A stretch of 64,000 bases of DNA from Turbatrix aceti (Eukaryota; Nematoda; Chromadorea; Rhabditida; Panagrolaimidae): NCBI GenBank assembly GCA_963969345.1, contig OZ017769.1:7753725-7817724 (forward strand), read 5' to 3'. The translations under genes were made by a program, and so were the position numbers. The notes under the pieces were generated by a model, which was not told where the DNA came from, did no database searches, and worked only from the letters and a program-made list of their open reading frames with translations. The stretch's first letter is position 1, and the number at the start of each line of letters is the position of its first letter. Positions 34,290-45,700 of the stretch are shown piece after piece.

Positions 34290-37200
34290 TTAGACCCCGA
34301 GCAGCTTTTCCAAAGCACCCCAGTTCGATCCGACCTTGAACTTGACAGGAAAAGGCATGCCATCAATTTCCGTGACCATCCAGTGGCTGACAATCGACGG
34401 CACTCGTTTCCGGATGCTCCTGGGCGCCTTGAAGATGACTTCGTCATGTACGAGAATCAGAAGCTTGATTGGGGACTTGGCAGGAAAGTTGGCGACGGCC
34501 CGAAGAAGGATATAGGCAGCAGACGACTGAATGACCGCATTGATGGCCGCGTACGGCTTCGCGGCATCGATGTGTACCGGCAGGCTAAAGTAGTTCGTGA
34601 CCAGGGCACCTGACGTCGCTTTGGTCGACAGAGCGTCTCGGTATTGCTTTAATCCTGAAAATAATGACCCAAAAGTAAGCTTAACCAACTGAAAAATATA
34701 ACTGACCGGTGAAAGTTTCGTTGAAGCGTTTCAAAATTTCCTTTGCTTCATCGAGATCGAGTTCGTGGGTTTCGGCGATCAAGCCAGCGCCCATGCCGTA
34801 GAGCAGGCCGTAGAAGAGCTTTTTGACGACGTCTCTTTCGTAGCCGGCCACGTGGAGCTTTTCTCCGATGTAGCCAAACGCGTTGTTCGAATCCACGGCC
34901 CGCAGAAGCTCCTCGTCCTTGCTCATGATGACCGCCATTCGGAGCTCAATTTCGCTGTAGTCGACACTCCAGAGTTCGCTCGCATCATCGACCGCGATCA
35001 CGGACCTCGGACTCGGCAAATCGTCGAAGGGAAGTTGTTTGGCAAAGTTTTGGAGATTCGGAGCGTGGGTGTAGAGCCGACCACTGTCGCCGAAGGTTAT
35101 GAGCGGGTAGACGACCCCGGCGGGAGAGGGAAAGTGGCGGTCGTCGAGGAGGTCCAGCGCCTGATTCAGCTTCCGCAACTTGGCCAGCTGGGCGTAAAAG
35201 GGGTTCGTCTGGTGCCGGGTTGCGGCCTCGGAAGAAGAGAGCTTCGCTCGCTTGAAGCCTTGCTGCCGGTAGAGTTCGCCGACGTCGTCCGCAAGGCGGA
35301 AATGGACTTCCTGGAAACAACAGGTGAGTTTGGGGGGTTGAACAGAATTTTTAATCGCTCCTAAAAAAATTAGAGAGCGCGAGCTTCTACCCAAAATTTG
35401 GCGATGGATTTTGGAAATTTGATCTCAAAAAATTTAATGAAAAAAAAATAAAAGAAGGAACGAACTTCATTAAAAAAAAGAAAAGTAAGAAAAAAAATTG
35501 AATGCAAAAAAAAAAAATTAAAAGCAAAGCGAGTGCAAAAAATTATATCAACGGAACGGAAGCGGAGCGAGCAAAAAAAAAACTAATTAGAAAATTCTGG
35601 CGTTCAACTGTTTTTAAATAAAATCCCTACCCTGGATATGAAATTCGAATTTGCAGCCTTGATAACGTCGACTGGAAATTCGGACTTCTTCGTTCCATAG
35701 GCAACACAAAGCTTGTCGAAGCCAGAATACGGTACGCCGTATTCGTAGACGCGGACCAGTACGTTGATCGCTTTTCGTGTCAGCAAAACTTGATGGTGAG
35801 ACACGAGCTGCGAAAAGACCGGATAAACGTCGATGACGGACTGGAAGGCATCCGGAGTCATCGGCAAACCCGAATGCAGCACGTCGTAGAACGCGGTCCA
35901 TTCTTCGTGTTTCCTGAAAAAATTGGATGCAAAATAAAAAAAAATTGACTGAAAATAAAAAAATGGCTGGTAATAAAAAATGACTGCAAATTAAAAAAAA
36001 CGGTTGCAAATTAAATAAATTGGCTGTAAATAAAAAATGCCCGCAAAAATGTTTTTTCGTTTTAAGAAAACCCACTCGGTATACTGATCCCCGAAAGCCC
36101 GCAACGAGTCCCTGCCGACGACGTAGCAGAGCACTCCCAGGCAGTGTGCCTTCGCGGCGACCGCAAGAGAGAGTTTATGAAGTGCCAGGTGCCTTGCCAG
36201 GTAAAGGACGTTCGATACAAACACGCCCTCGCTGGTGAGGCATCGCCCGAGCACCGTAGCCACTCTCTGCGCGTCGTTGCACTGCTCGCAGCAGTTGATG
36301 GCCAACGAGAACAGCGCCAAGTCCCCGGTTTCTGGGTTCAGCCGGGCAACGGAGAGGGCGGTGTCGTCGGGGACCGTGTGAATGATGACGACTTCGTGTG
36401 GCTGAACGGGTTCGAAGCAGGCCAGGGATGGAAGCTCCTTGGCACAGAGCGACTGATTCTGGCGGTCTGCCTGGAGAAAAGAAGTCGTGAACAGCTCGCG
36501 ACTGATTTCGAGTGAGACTTCGAGGTCGTCGCCGGGGAGGGAGGCAAACGAGGGCTCGCCGGCGGTGGATTGCTTGAGTTCGAGCGAGAGAGCTCGAGAT
36601 CGGAGGGTCGTTGTCAGGGTGTGGATTGGTTGGTGGCTGAAAGCAGGCTTATCAGGGGGACAAAATTTTCGAGCATTGATTAATAAAAATTTGAAAAAAA
36701 ACACGTTTCAAATTTTTGTTTACAAATTAAAAAAAACGATTGAAAAAATACAAAAACGGATCAAAATCAAGGCATGAAAACGGGCCAAAGCTGTGGCCAA
36801 ACAAATTAAAAAAAATTATTTTGGTGCGAGAAAAAATTTTATTTTGAAGTAATTTTAAAATTTTGGAAACACGTTTGTTCAAAACAAACAAATGCTATAT
36901 AAAAATGTGATCTATAATAATTATACATTTTGGAAGGTAAATTGAAAGATGAAAGAAAAAAATATTTGAAAATTATATTTTGTTCTAAAAAATTACTTTT
37001 AATTTTTTTAAATTTTTTTTCCAGCCAGGATTTTATGCCAAAATACGTGCCACCGTGCAAAAAAACTCACAGTCTGCAAGCCAGAGGCCCCAAATGCCGA
37101 TTGAGATCAGGGCAATGAATAAAATCGAGCACCGTCTTGATCCCCGAATTATGCAGAGCATCAAGAGTCAAAACATCGATTCCGGGAACCGCTTTGAGCG

Positions 37201-39772
37201 CTGATGAGTCAAACTGCAGACAGACGCTGTCCAAGTGACGAAAAAAGTTTCCAAATGCCGTTCCAAACAATTCATCCGCTATTTTTGCGGTTTTGGCTGA
37301 AAAAAAAATATTTAAAAAAAACTCGATAAATCAAAAACCAACACAAATTTTTCTGGAGCAGCGAGATAACGTCCTGTAGCTTTTCAGTGCTGTGGAGCAT
37401 GTCGAAGGCGTCAGCTTCGCCCTCGCCCAGCGGTTGGTTGTTGTAGTACCGATAGACGACGAGAGACACCATCGCCGCGGCTTCCATCTTCGCGTACACC
37501 GCTCCGCCAACCCGGCCCTCAAAAAGACCGATTCGACTGCCAAAAGCCTTCGCTGTGGGAAACCGGAAAAGTTGAAGGTACCGGAACTTGTGCAGAAGTG
37601 CCACGTCTCGGGTATCGACGAAAAACACGTTTGCGAGGTAAAAGTTGTAAAGAAGATCGCCAAAGTCAAAAGACTTGAACGCAGCCCCGAGGAGACGACG
37701 CTTCTCGACACCAAAGTACCCGCTCAGGTATCGACAGGTGAGAAGCTCGAGTCGTCCATCGACGTTGCAGAGCGCCCGCATGTTGATGAGTTCGTCGAGT
37801 CTCTCACGACAGTTGACGCCGTGGAAGTAGAAGGCGAGGAAGTAGTCGACGACCTCGAGCACGCTTTCGACCCGGCCGGATTCGACGAGGGAAAGGATTG
37901 ACCGGTTGAAAATCCGATCGGAAAGCTCAAAGTCGGCATAACAGGCGAAGAGGTCGTCGGAGAGGGTTATCAGACGCGCTAAAAGGTCAAAAAATAAATA
38001 ATGTTAAATTTTTTTTAGTAAACAAAAAAAAGTAAAAATTAAATTTATGTTGTTAATTTTTTTTTAAATTAAAGAAATTCAAATCAATTTTTTTTACAAA
38101 AAAATTTTTTTTTTAATTTTTTTGTGACTTAAAAAATTTCATTTCTTTTTTTGACTCCTGGGCATTTTTTTTGTACATTAAATAAAAAAAAAATTTTTTT
38201 TGTCATAAAAAAAATTAAAAAATAAATTTATTTTGTAAAAAATTTACTTTCAAATCAAAAAAAAATTATTTTTTTAGTAAAAAAATAACTTTTTGCAGTC
38301 AAAAAAAATTTTAATCAATTTTTTTTATAAAAAAAAACATTTTTTAGAAAACAAAAATCATTTTTTTATAAAAAATCTATTGTTTGTAAAAAAATCTTTC
38401 AATCCAAAAAAAACCAACCATGCTCATCGCGGGCGTCAACCATGTTCCTCAACGCCGAAACTTCGGCGTGGAACATCCGCTTGCCTTCCTGCAGGAAAAC
38501 AACATTCAGCACGGTCAGAGCATTGACAGCGGAGTAGAGCAACCGCCACCTGCTGCCAACCAGAATAGGAGGCCGTTTCTCAGCGTAAAACCTGGGAAAC
38601 GTGGCCGCGGCTTCCTTCATGAAGGGATTCACCTGGGCGAACACGACCCCCCCGCCGATCGTCTTTACCTGGCAGGCGACGGCTGTTCGGTCGTCAAAAC
38701 GCCGACTGGAAGCCAACAGGGCCATATCTTCGGCCAGAGCCTCGGAGATGCGTTCGGCAACGGCTTTGGCCAGATCGTCGTTTTCGGTGATCACGATGAG
38801 GGATCGGTCGTTTTGCAGAGCGCTCAGGGCTGTTCTAAAATTTTGTGTTCGTGGAAAACAAAAAAAAATCGAAAAACTGACCCAATAATAACGGAAAGCA
38901 TGGCATCGTCGCTGAAGTCTTCGTCGACGAAGCCTGGAATGTCGCCGTCTGCAAATCTGGCTTTTCGACCAACGATACACTCAACTCGAGTTTCTGACAC
39001 CGGTTTGAAGTCGTCAGGTACATGTTCAAGTGTTTTAAGAGAAACTGAACAATTGGCACCGAATTCGGCGGCAAGTGAGAGATTTCTTTTTTGAACGCCT
39101 CGAATTAGGGAATTGGAATCACAGAAAATTCGGACAGGTTTTTGGGCGCTAAAAAACAAAAAAAAAGTATGTCAACAAAAATAAAATCCTAAAAACCTAC
39201 AATTTAGCCTCAACGATAAGTTGATGTACATCAAATACGTGATCGTTGGTCGCGATGAGGTGGGCGTCGACGATGAAGACTGAACACACGAGTTCAACGA
39301 GAACGTGGCTTGCACGACCGAATGGAACGACAAGCACATGGGGATCGTTGCTGTGGGGTGGCCGGTCGTCAGATCCTGATCCTGAGCTGTAGAAGGCAAA
39401 AAGGGAACCGCTAGGAACTGTGGCCTAAAATTTTGAAAATGTAAAAAATTAAAAATTAGAAAAAAAAACGGTTCAACATGTCAATAATTATAGAAAATGC
39501 CATGATATGAATGAAATTGAAAAATACGGATCCGACCTGACCGTTTCCGTCCCAGATGCCTAAAATTCGCAAAAGCTTACCTGTTCGACGTCAACTGTTC
39601 TCTGTGCGACAAAAGCAGACGGCACAGCAACCATGACAGGCTGATTGCCATTCTGACCTGATACCTCCAAAGCCAGAGCCAATATCTCGCCCATCACGAG
39701 GTTCGAAGGATGACTCAGGCCGTAGACCTCAGCATCGATGTCATCAACGTGCGGACGCTGTGTAGACGCCAT
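34290..39772 (-). CDS. Polymerase-theta-like protein with degenerate helicase domain
   Basis: Ten minus-strand exons (39772-39581, 39424-39201, 39148-38882, 38834-38419, 37978-37343, 37296-37071, 36636-36076, 35913-35631, 35310-34707, 34654-34290) join in phase to 1257 residues. Residues 1-600 follow the POLQ SF2 helicase and its C-terminal helical domains, yet catalytic motifs are gone: GLSHPSNLV (18-26) replaces the Walker A SAPTSAGKT, VDAHL (116-120) replaces VDELHM, and NMVDARDE (about 357-364) replaces QMVGRAGR. A short linker (near residue 660) takes the place of the long POLQ centre. An exonuclease-like fold (about 700-930) follows. The A-family polymerase keeps Asp1052 (DYSEIELR), the O-helix Arg1094/Lys1098/Tyr1102/Tyr1106, and HDE 1206-1208, but QGSAAD reads QSSAAY. 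It should be a DNA repair polymerase. An acceptor-like TTTTTTAG precedes the ATG. Confidence 0.85.
37979..38418. repeat. A/T-only intron block
   Basis: An intron of the polq-like gene, 440 bases of almost pure A and T with homopolymer runs of up to ten. It separates the helicase-core half from the helical domain half. No element ends are visible. Confidence 0.6.
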
Positions 39773-40337
39773 GAGTAAAAATCCTAAAAAATAAAAACCC
39801 TCCAAAAAAAGTTGGAAATAAGTAAAAATCCCAAAAACTCACTTAGAATACCGGATACTTTGAATTACGGTGCAAGTAACGATACCAAAAGGCATAAAAC
39901 CATATCAACAAGAAATGTTAGCCTGAAGGAACTCGAATCAAATTTGAACGCATTTTCTAGGCGCGCGTGTTTTTTGTTCTCTATATTTTTCAGCCGACGA
40001 CAACGCGCATGGTGCTGGCATCGGATTTGTCATCGTCTATCTGTTTTCGCCGTGTCGTTGCGTTGCCGCTGTATTTGAGTTTTCTTCCTTTCGTCGTCTT
40101 ACCATTCATAGGCCGCCGTCGTTGTCGTCGTTCTGTCTTGCTTCTTAGCGTCTCGCCACCACTTCTGGTCAGTATACGCGCTGTCTTTGACTCGGTGACA
40201 CGGGAAAGATTCCACGAACTTTTTTGCGTCAATTTCGTCAGGAATTTATTTCTTTTTTTCTCGTTGTTGGGTGAGTTTTTTGTCATCATGCGTTTGTTTT
40301 GCTTCACTATGATCTCTGTGGTCTTTGTAGCGTAGTC
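39773..40337. promoter_or_regulatory. Divergent promoter region, polq-like gene / ubc-13
   Basis: 565 bases between two opposed start codons. Both ends carry acceptor-like sites close to the ATGs (minus TTTTTTAG near 39785; plus TTTGTAG at 40324-40330), so the transcripts are probably trans-spliced and the actual promoters lie within. No TATA box was noticed. Confidence 0.5.
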
Positions 40338-41011
40338 ATGGCATCGCGACTACCGAAACGGATTCTCAAGGAAACCCAGCGACTTCTCGAGGATCCGGTT
40401 CCCGGAATTTCGGCGGTTCCAGACGAGCAAAATGCTCGTTATTTCCAAGTCGTCATTGCCGGACCCGAAGGATCGCCTTTTGAGAATGGGAACTTCAAAC
40501 TTGAACTCTTCTTGCCGGAAGAGTATCCCATGGCACCGCCGAAAGTTCGCTTCATGACCAAGATTTATCACCCGAACATTGACAAGCTCGGCCGCATCTG
40601 TCTCGACATTCTGAAAGGTGAGTTGCTTTTGGGATGACTAATTGGCGTTGAAAAAGTCAGAAAGTCAGTCTGTGCACAAAAACCGCGGAAAACTGATGAT
40701 TTTGTGGCCGTTTATCATGTGTGCAATTTTTTATATTACTCTTGTAGCGAAATTTGGAGTGTTCTTTGGTGCTACGATTTCTTTTTTTTTGATTTTGTGA
40801 GTACAACGAAAACGGTGCCGGCTTTTTTTCAGATAAATGGTCACCAGCACTGCAAATTCGAACAGTGCTCCTGTCGATTCAGGCACTTCTCTCGGCCCCC
40901 AATCCCGATGATCCGCTGGCAACAGACGTAGCCGAGCACTGGAAGAACAACGAGGCAGACGCCATCCGAACCGCTCAGGAATGGTCTCGCATCTACGCGA
41001 ATGCACCGTAG
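40338..41011 (+). CDS. ubc-13: Ubiquitin-conjugating enzyme UBC-13 (UBE2N)
   Basis: Exons 40338-40617 and 40833-41011 encode 152 residues, the exact family length. The UBC fold is complete: [13 protein letters not shown], the HPN triad ([10 protein letters not shown]), catalytic Cys88 in GRICLDILK, then [20 protein letters not shown]. It works with a UEV partner to build Lys63-linked ubiquitin chains in post-replication repair and signalling. An acceptor-like site seven bases upstream suggests SL addition. Divergent from the polq-like gene. Confidence 0.96.
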
Positions 41012-41414
41012 TCATCAGCAAGCAGCAGGACAAGACAGGACAGGACACAACAGCCTGAGGTAAGAAAAAAACAACAACATGCATTCACCTAACCCTTCCA
41101 TCCACCCACACCCACAGTTGGCCGCCACTGTTTGTCACAGGTGCGAATCGTCGCTCTTCCCCTTCTGTTTTTTGCAAAACTGATAATTTCTAATTTTTTT
41201 ACTGATTTTCTTGTATTTTGTTTCCGCCCGCGTTCGTTCGTTCGTTGCTACTTACTCGACGGCAGTGGCAACCTTTTTTTTCTCGCGTCGTCAGATCAAT
41301 CACCTGTGTTTTTTGTGTAATCTTGAAAGAAAGGAACAAATAAATTTTTTTTTAAAGTTCGTTTACTATGCAAAACCCTTTCAAAAATTATTTGTTGGGG
41401 TTTTGTACAAAAAA
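41012..41414. other. Convergent 3' intergenic region
   Basis: Between ubc-13 and the Maf gene. Contains a TTCG microsatellite-like run (about 41230-41246) and an AATAAA-type sequence near 41338. No gene is supported. Confidence 0.45.
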
Positions 41415-42378
41415 TCATTTTTTCAACAAAAGTCGAAGGTGTTTGACAACTTCGTAGACGGGAATGCCGACAATGTTGCTGTGGCAGCCGCGGATCTGTT
41501 CGACGAAGGCTGCAGCACGGTACTGGATTTTGTACGATCCAGCGCATCCAAAGCACTCCCCGGTCCGAACGTAGGACTCATAAACAGAATCCGGAAAGTC
41601 TCCAAACTTGATCTCGGTCCGAACGTTGAACTTGGCAGCCGGCTGCTCTCCTCCGCGTTTGACGAGGACGACCCCGGTGTAGCAATCGTGCCAGCGGTTG
41701 TTGAGGCCCTTGAGCGTTGCCAGGGCATCGCCAGCGTCCTTCGCCTTGCCGATTATCTTGCCATCCACGACGATCACCGTATCGCAGCCTATGACCACGT
41801 CAAAGTGCTTCTGAAAGGGGAAAAAAGTTGTTCAAAACCTAAAAAGTGAAAAAAAACCCAACCTGTTCCTCAACCATCCGTTTGGCAACCGCGAGTGCCT
41901 TTCCGGCAGCCGTCTCTTCGACATACTTGGGCGGAGGCAGCGTTTCCGGAAGATTTTCATCAAAATCCGAAACCACAACGAGCGGATCAATGCCCTAAAG
42001 AAGAAAAATGAAAGAAAAAGTAATAAAAGAATAACAATGAAATAAAAAAAACTTTCGTGTCAAAACCCAAGAATTACATAAAAACGTAAAAATCACGTTA
42101 TTCTTACGTGACCTATCTCGCTTTCTAGTCTGTGCCTTATTTTTTTCTTGCTTTTTTTGAAAGCGATAGATCAACGACCACCGGCTGTCGTACGACAGAC
42201 TATATAGATACCACTGCGCCCCACGTCGGACAACAACACTTACGATATTTCGAAGAAGTGCCAGACGATTGGGCGACTGACTTGCGAGTACGATTGTCGG
42301 TGGAAGTTGTTGGCTGCTATCGTCGTCACCGTTTGGACCAATGTCGTGGAGAAGCCAGATATTTGACCTTGATCTCAT
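41415..42378 (-). CDS. Maf/HAM1-type nucleoside triphosphate pyrophosphatase
   Basis: Minus-strand exons 42378-42244, 41994-41863 and 41810-41415 give 220 residues from the first ATG of the frame. Maf marks are present: LASQSPNRLALL (substrate-binding SxSPRR loop, with Asn for one Arg), SDFDE, the KYVEETAAGKALAVA helix, and IGCDTVIVVDGKIIGK with the catalytic Asp. Later the FXXXXXXYYxxxEP-type region reads SVYESYVRTGECFGCAG, the common E-P being C-F-G here. The family hydrolyses dTTP, UTP and modified nucleotides. It corresponds to the Maf half of ASMTL; no methyltransferase half is attached. Confidence 0.88.
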
Positions 42379-42734
42379 TTTTCGGAGATCACTGATTCTT
42401 AGCAAGCTGTTCACAAAATCGTGGGGGCAGCCTAAACACCTTGAAACGTAAGCGTTTTACTCACATCCATAAAAAAAACATTTTTTTCTTTCTCGAAGCG
42501 TTCATATCTATTCAGAATTGCAAAATCCGGTTGGGATATGGCATTTGTGGCCCGTTCGTTTGAGGGATACGAAAAATTCCTGGAAACACGAAAAAACGGG
42601 CGGGATAAACGGTGTTGATTTATTTTTGACGTCAAATTGAAGTAAAAAAAACAGGGAACACTTGATGTGCATAGTTTTCCCCATCTTTGTGTGTTTTGTT
42701 CTGTGCCCTTGGAAATCGTTTTCGTTTTCTTCAG

Positions 42735-45700
42735 AATCCTCCGCTTCCATCGCAGATACATCGGTCGAGGGCTCGTGAACGAACTCATCGACAAACATGT
42801 CCCGAAGATGGTCATCACGAAGCAGTGGACCAAGCGAGACGTCACCTACGTCGACGGCCAGTTCGTCACTCCGATGTACAACTACTGCGCCGAGCTGTAC
42901 CCCAAGAACGTCGAAACGTGCTACTGGCGCGGAATCTTCCCGGGACCCAATCAGGCCCGAAAAGGCCTCGTGATCCACCTGGCAGGCACCGGGGACCACA
43001 CTTACGTCCGACGCGAGCTGGGCTTTGCCAAGGATCTCGTAAAGAAGGGCTACAGCTCGATTCTCGTCGAAAATCCCTTTTATGGAAATAGGAAGCCGGC
43101 AGGTCGGCTATTTTTTAACGATTTTTGTGAAAAAAATAAGCTCAAATTTTGCAGACCAATTTTCGTCGTCGCTGATGAACGTAACTGACCTCTTCGTCAT
43201 GGGAGCCTCCCTCATCGGAGAGTGCAACTTCCTCCTCCGCTGGGCGAAAAGTCAAGGCCACTATCCACTCGGGATTTCTGGAGTCAGCATGGGTGGCTTC
43301 ATGGCGTGTCTCGCGGCGTCCAACGTGCCGGAGCCGATTGCCTTAGTGCCCTGTCTGTCGTGGACGACTGCAGCGCCCGTGTACACCGAAGGAGCACTCA
43401 GCGAGGCGATCAACTGGCAGGCGCTCAGCACGGAACTCGCTTCTCCGGACTTCCGGCGTGCCATCGAGGCCATTCCTGACTGCGACTGGCTTCAGGCTAT
43501 TGTAAGTCGTTTCTTGACACGAAAAATTGTATTTTACCCCTGCGGCGATCGTAAGTCGGGTCTTGAAACGAAAAAAACACATCGTACTTTCGCGCAGATC
43601 GTAGTCATGTCTTGACACGAAAAATGACATTTAACCCCCGGTGCGCAGGAATTTGGACCATAATACACTTCTTTTTACCGATTCGTCAAATTTTATCGTG
43701 CCATGAGGTCTTTAACAGAAATTAAATCTTTTCCCGTTCAAACATTTCCTTGAGTCCAGTTTCACCCCGGAGCCGCTCCCTGCGCGAAGGGGTCCTTCTT
43801 GCTGAGCACGACGACCTGATGCGTCTGCGATATGTACCCCCTGACCCGACCGGAAGCGATGAGGCCGGCGATGATGTTGCCCGCCTCGTCGGTGTCCGCG
43901 ACGTCCTCCCCGACAAAGCGCAGCAGGTGGAGGAAGGCATCCAGCTTGATCCTTGGGGTGCCCATGATGGACTGGAGCTGTTTGAAGAGCGCCAGCTGAG
44001 TGAGTGCTGTGAGTTTCTCGAGGATGAGGAAGATGCCGCTCTTGATGAAGAACGCAGAATGATCGTTGAGGCCTTGTCGGAATTTTTTGATATCCCCGTG
44101 GCTAAATTTTTAAATTTTTTTGGGAACGATTGGAAATACCGTAACTGGATAGGAAAATTGAAAACTCACTTGACACCCTCCAAAATAGGACCAAATTCTA
44201 GGAGGTCGAATTTTTCGAGAAGACTGTAGTCCGGAACGCAGCCGAGAGACAACTTTGCAGGCAGCCAGTAAATGAGAATCGCTCGGCGGCTTGATTGGAA
44301 GCGTTCCGGGCAGTTTTCAAAGGCGTGTTGCAGCGCTCGGTTCGCTGAAAAAAAAATTCCTTGCATTCTACAGCGCAAGGACAAAAATTGGGTTTGGGCT
44401 AAAAAATGGGCCTAAAAACTAAAAACTAGACGAAAAAGGCAAAAATTTAGTGTCTTTTTTGGGTATCAATCGTATTTTTAACATTTCTTTTTAACCAGCA
44501 ATTAGGCCTAGTTTGGCCCGATTTTCGTCCCTACCGCGACGCAAAATCACCTACCCGTACTCATGTCGCCGTCAAAAATGGCCTTTTTACCCAAAAAATA
44601 GTTGTACGCGACGAGATCCGATACGCTGACGAGATTTGTGAAGCCCGTGTTTAGGTTTTCGACGGATCGGATGAGTGGCTTCAGCAGGGCCATTTTGTTC
44701 ATCTGGAAAGATGTTATAAAAATTTCCACGGAAGTTAAAATTCACGCACGTCAAAATACAGCCTGAAGAGCTCGACAGTCAACGGAACAATCGCCACCTT
44801 CCGGGTCGCCCAGAGCTGCTGTTGACTGTCAGTGACGCAGGTTCTGTAGAGCGTCATGATCAGATTCGCGACGTCTTCCATGTAGGGTTCAGGCTCTGGA
44901 TCGCGATCCTGTGCCTGAGCTTTCTTGGCGAGCAGTCTCAGATCCGAGCAAAGAATGCTGAGGAGCGGAATGTACCAGTTAGACTCCCGGTTCTTCTGCA
45001 GCAACTCGGTCAAAAAAGTTCTCAGCATGATGATCTGCAGGTTGTAGGCCGTGTAAAAGCGCCCGCGTGAGACGTAGTAGTTGACAGCGACGTGCATCGC
45101 GACGAGGGAATCCATCGGGCCCTCGACGAAGGGGCGATGTGGCATCGATGAATTCACATCCTCGACCTGGAGGAACGGGCATCGACAGTGATCGTGCTGG
45201 AGCGAGAGGAGCGGCGCAATAGTCTCAGTCGCCAGCCAGTGCTCATCCGAGACGTATTCCATGATCGTGAGGTAATACTTGGCGAAAGAGTCGATCGTAG
45301 TCTCTGTAAACGACACTGCCGGTGGCGGGGGAGATGGAGAACTTGTCCGGCGTCGATGACCGTAATCATGGTCACCGTTTCGGGATGTCTGACGTTTCTT
45401 CTTGTGAGACGGCATCTGGGAGAAGGAAAACAGCGCTGTAGGTGCCTTGTGTGCGCATTTTTCGGAAATAAAAGTCTTGGACGTTCGACGCACTTTGCCA
45501 AGAATAAAAATGTATCGTAAACAAAAATATCGTAAATTCCTGTTCCTGGCAAGAATAAAAATATTGTAAAATTATTGTTTTTTTGAGTAACGATGTTTTT
45601 TCTTTCAGAATGACCAGAGCCTGTACAATCGTCACGATTCTGAAGCGAAACGCTTCATGTGGTTGCTCATGGAACAGTTTACGAGCCTGAAGAGTTACCC

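Noticed and set aside
34765..35364. A 199-codon plus-strand frame in the polymerase region
   Set aside because: It is antisense to the exon carrying DYSEIELR and the O-helix, so it is a shadow.
36072..36076. GTTTTC donor four bases later in the polq-like gene
   Set aside because: It leaves the wrong phase for the following exon, whereas GTGGGT at 36075 restores the frame and matches donors used elsewhere in this window.
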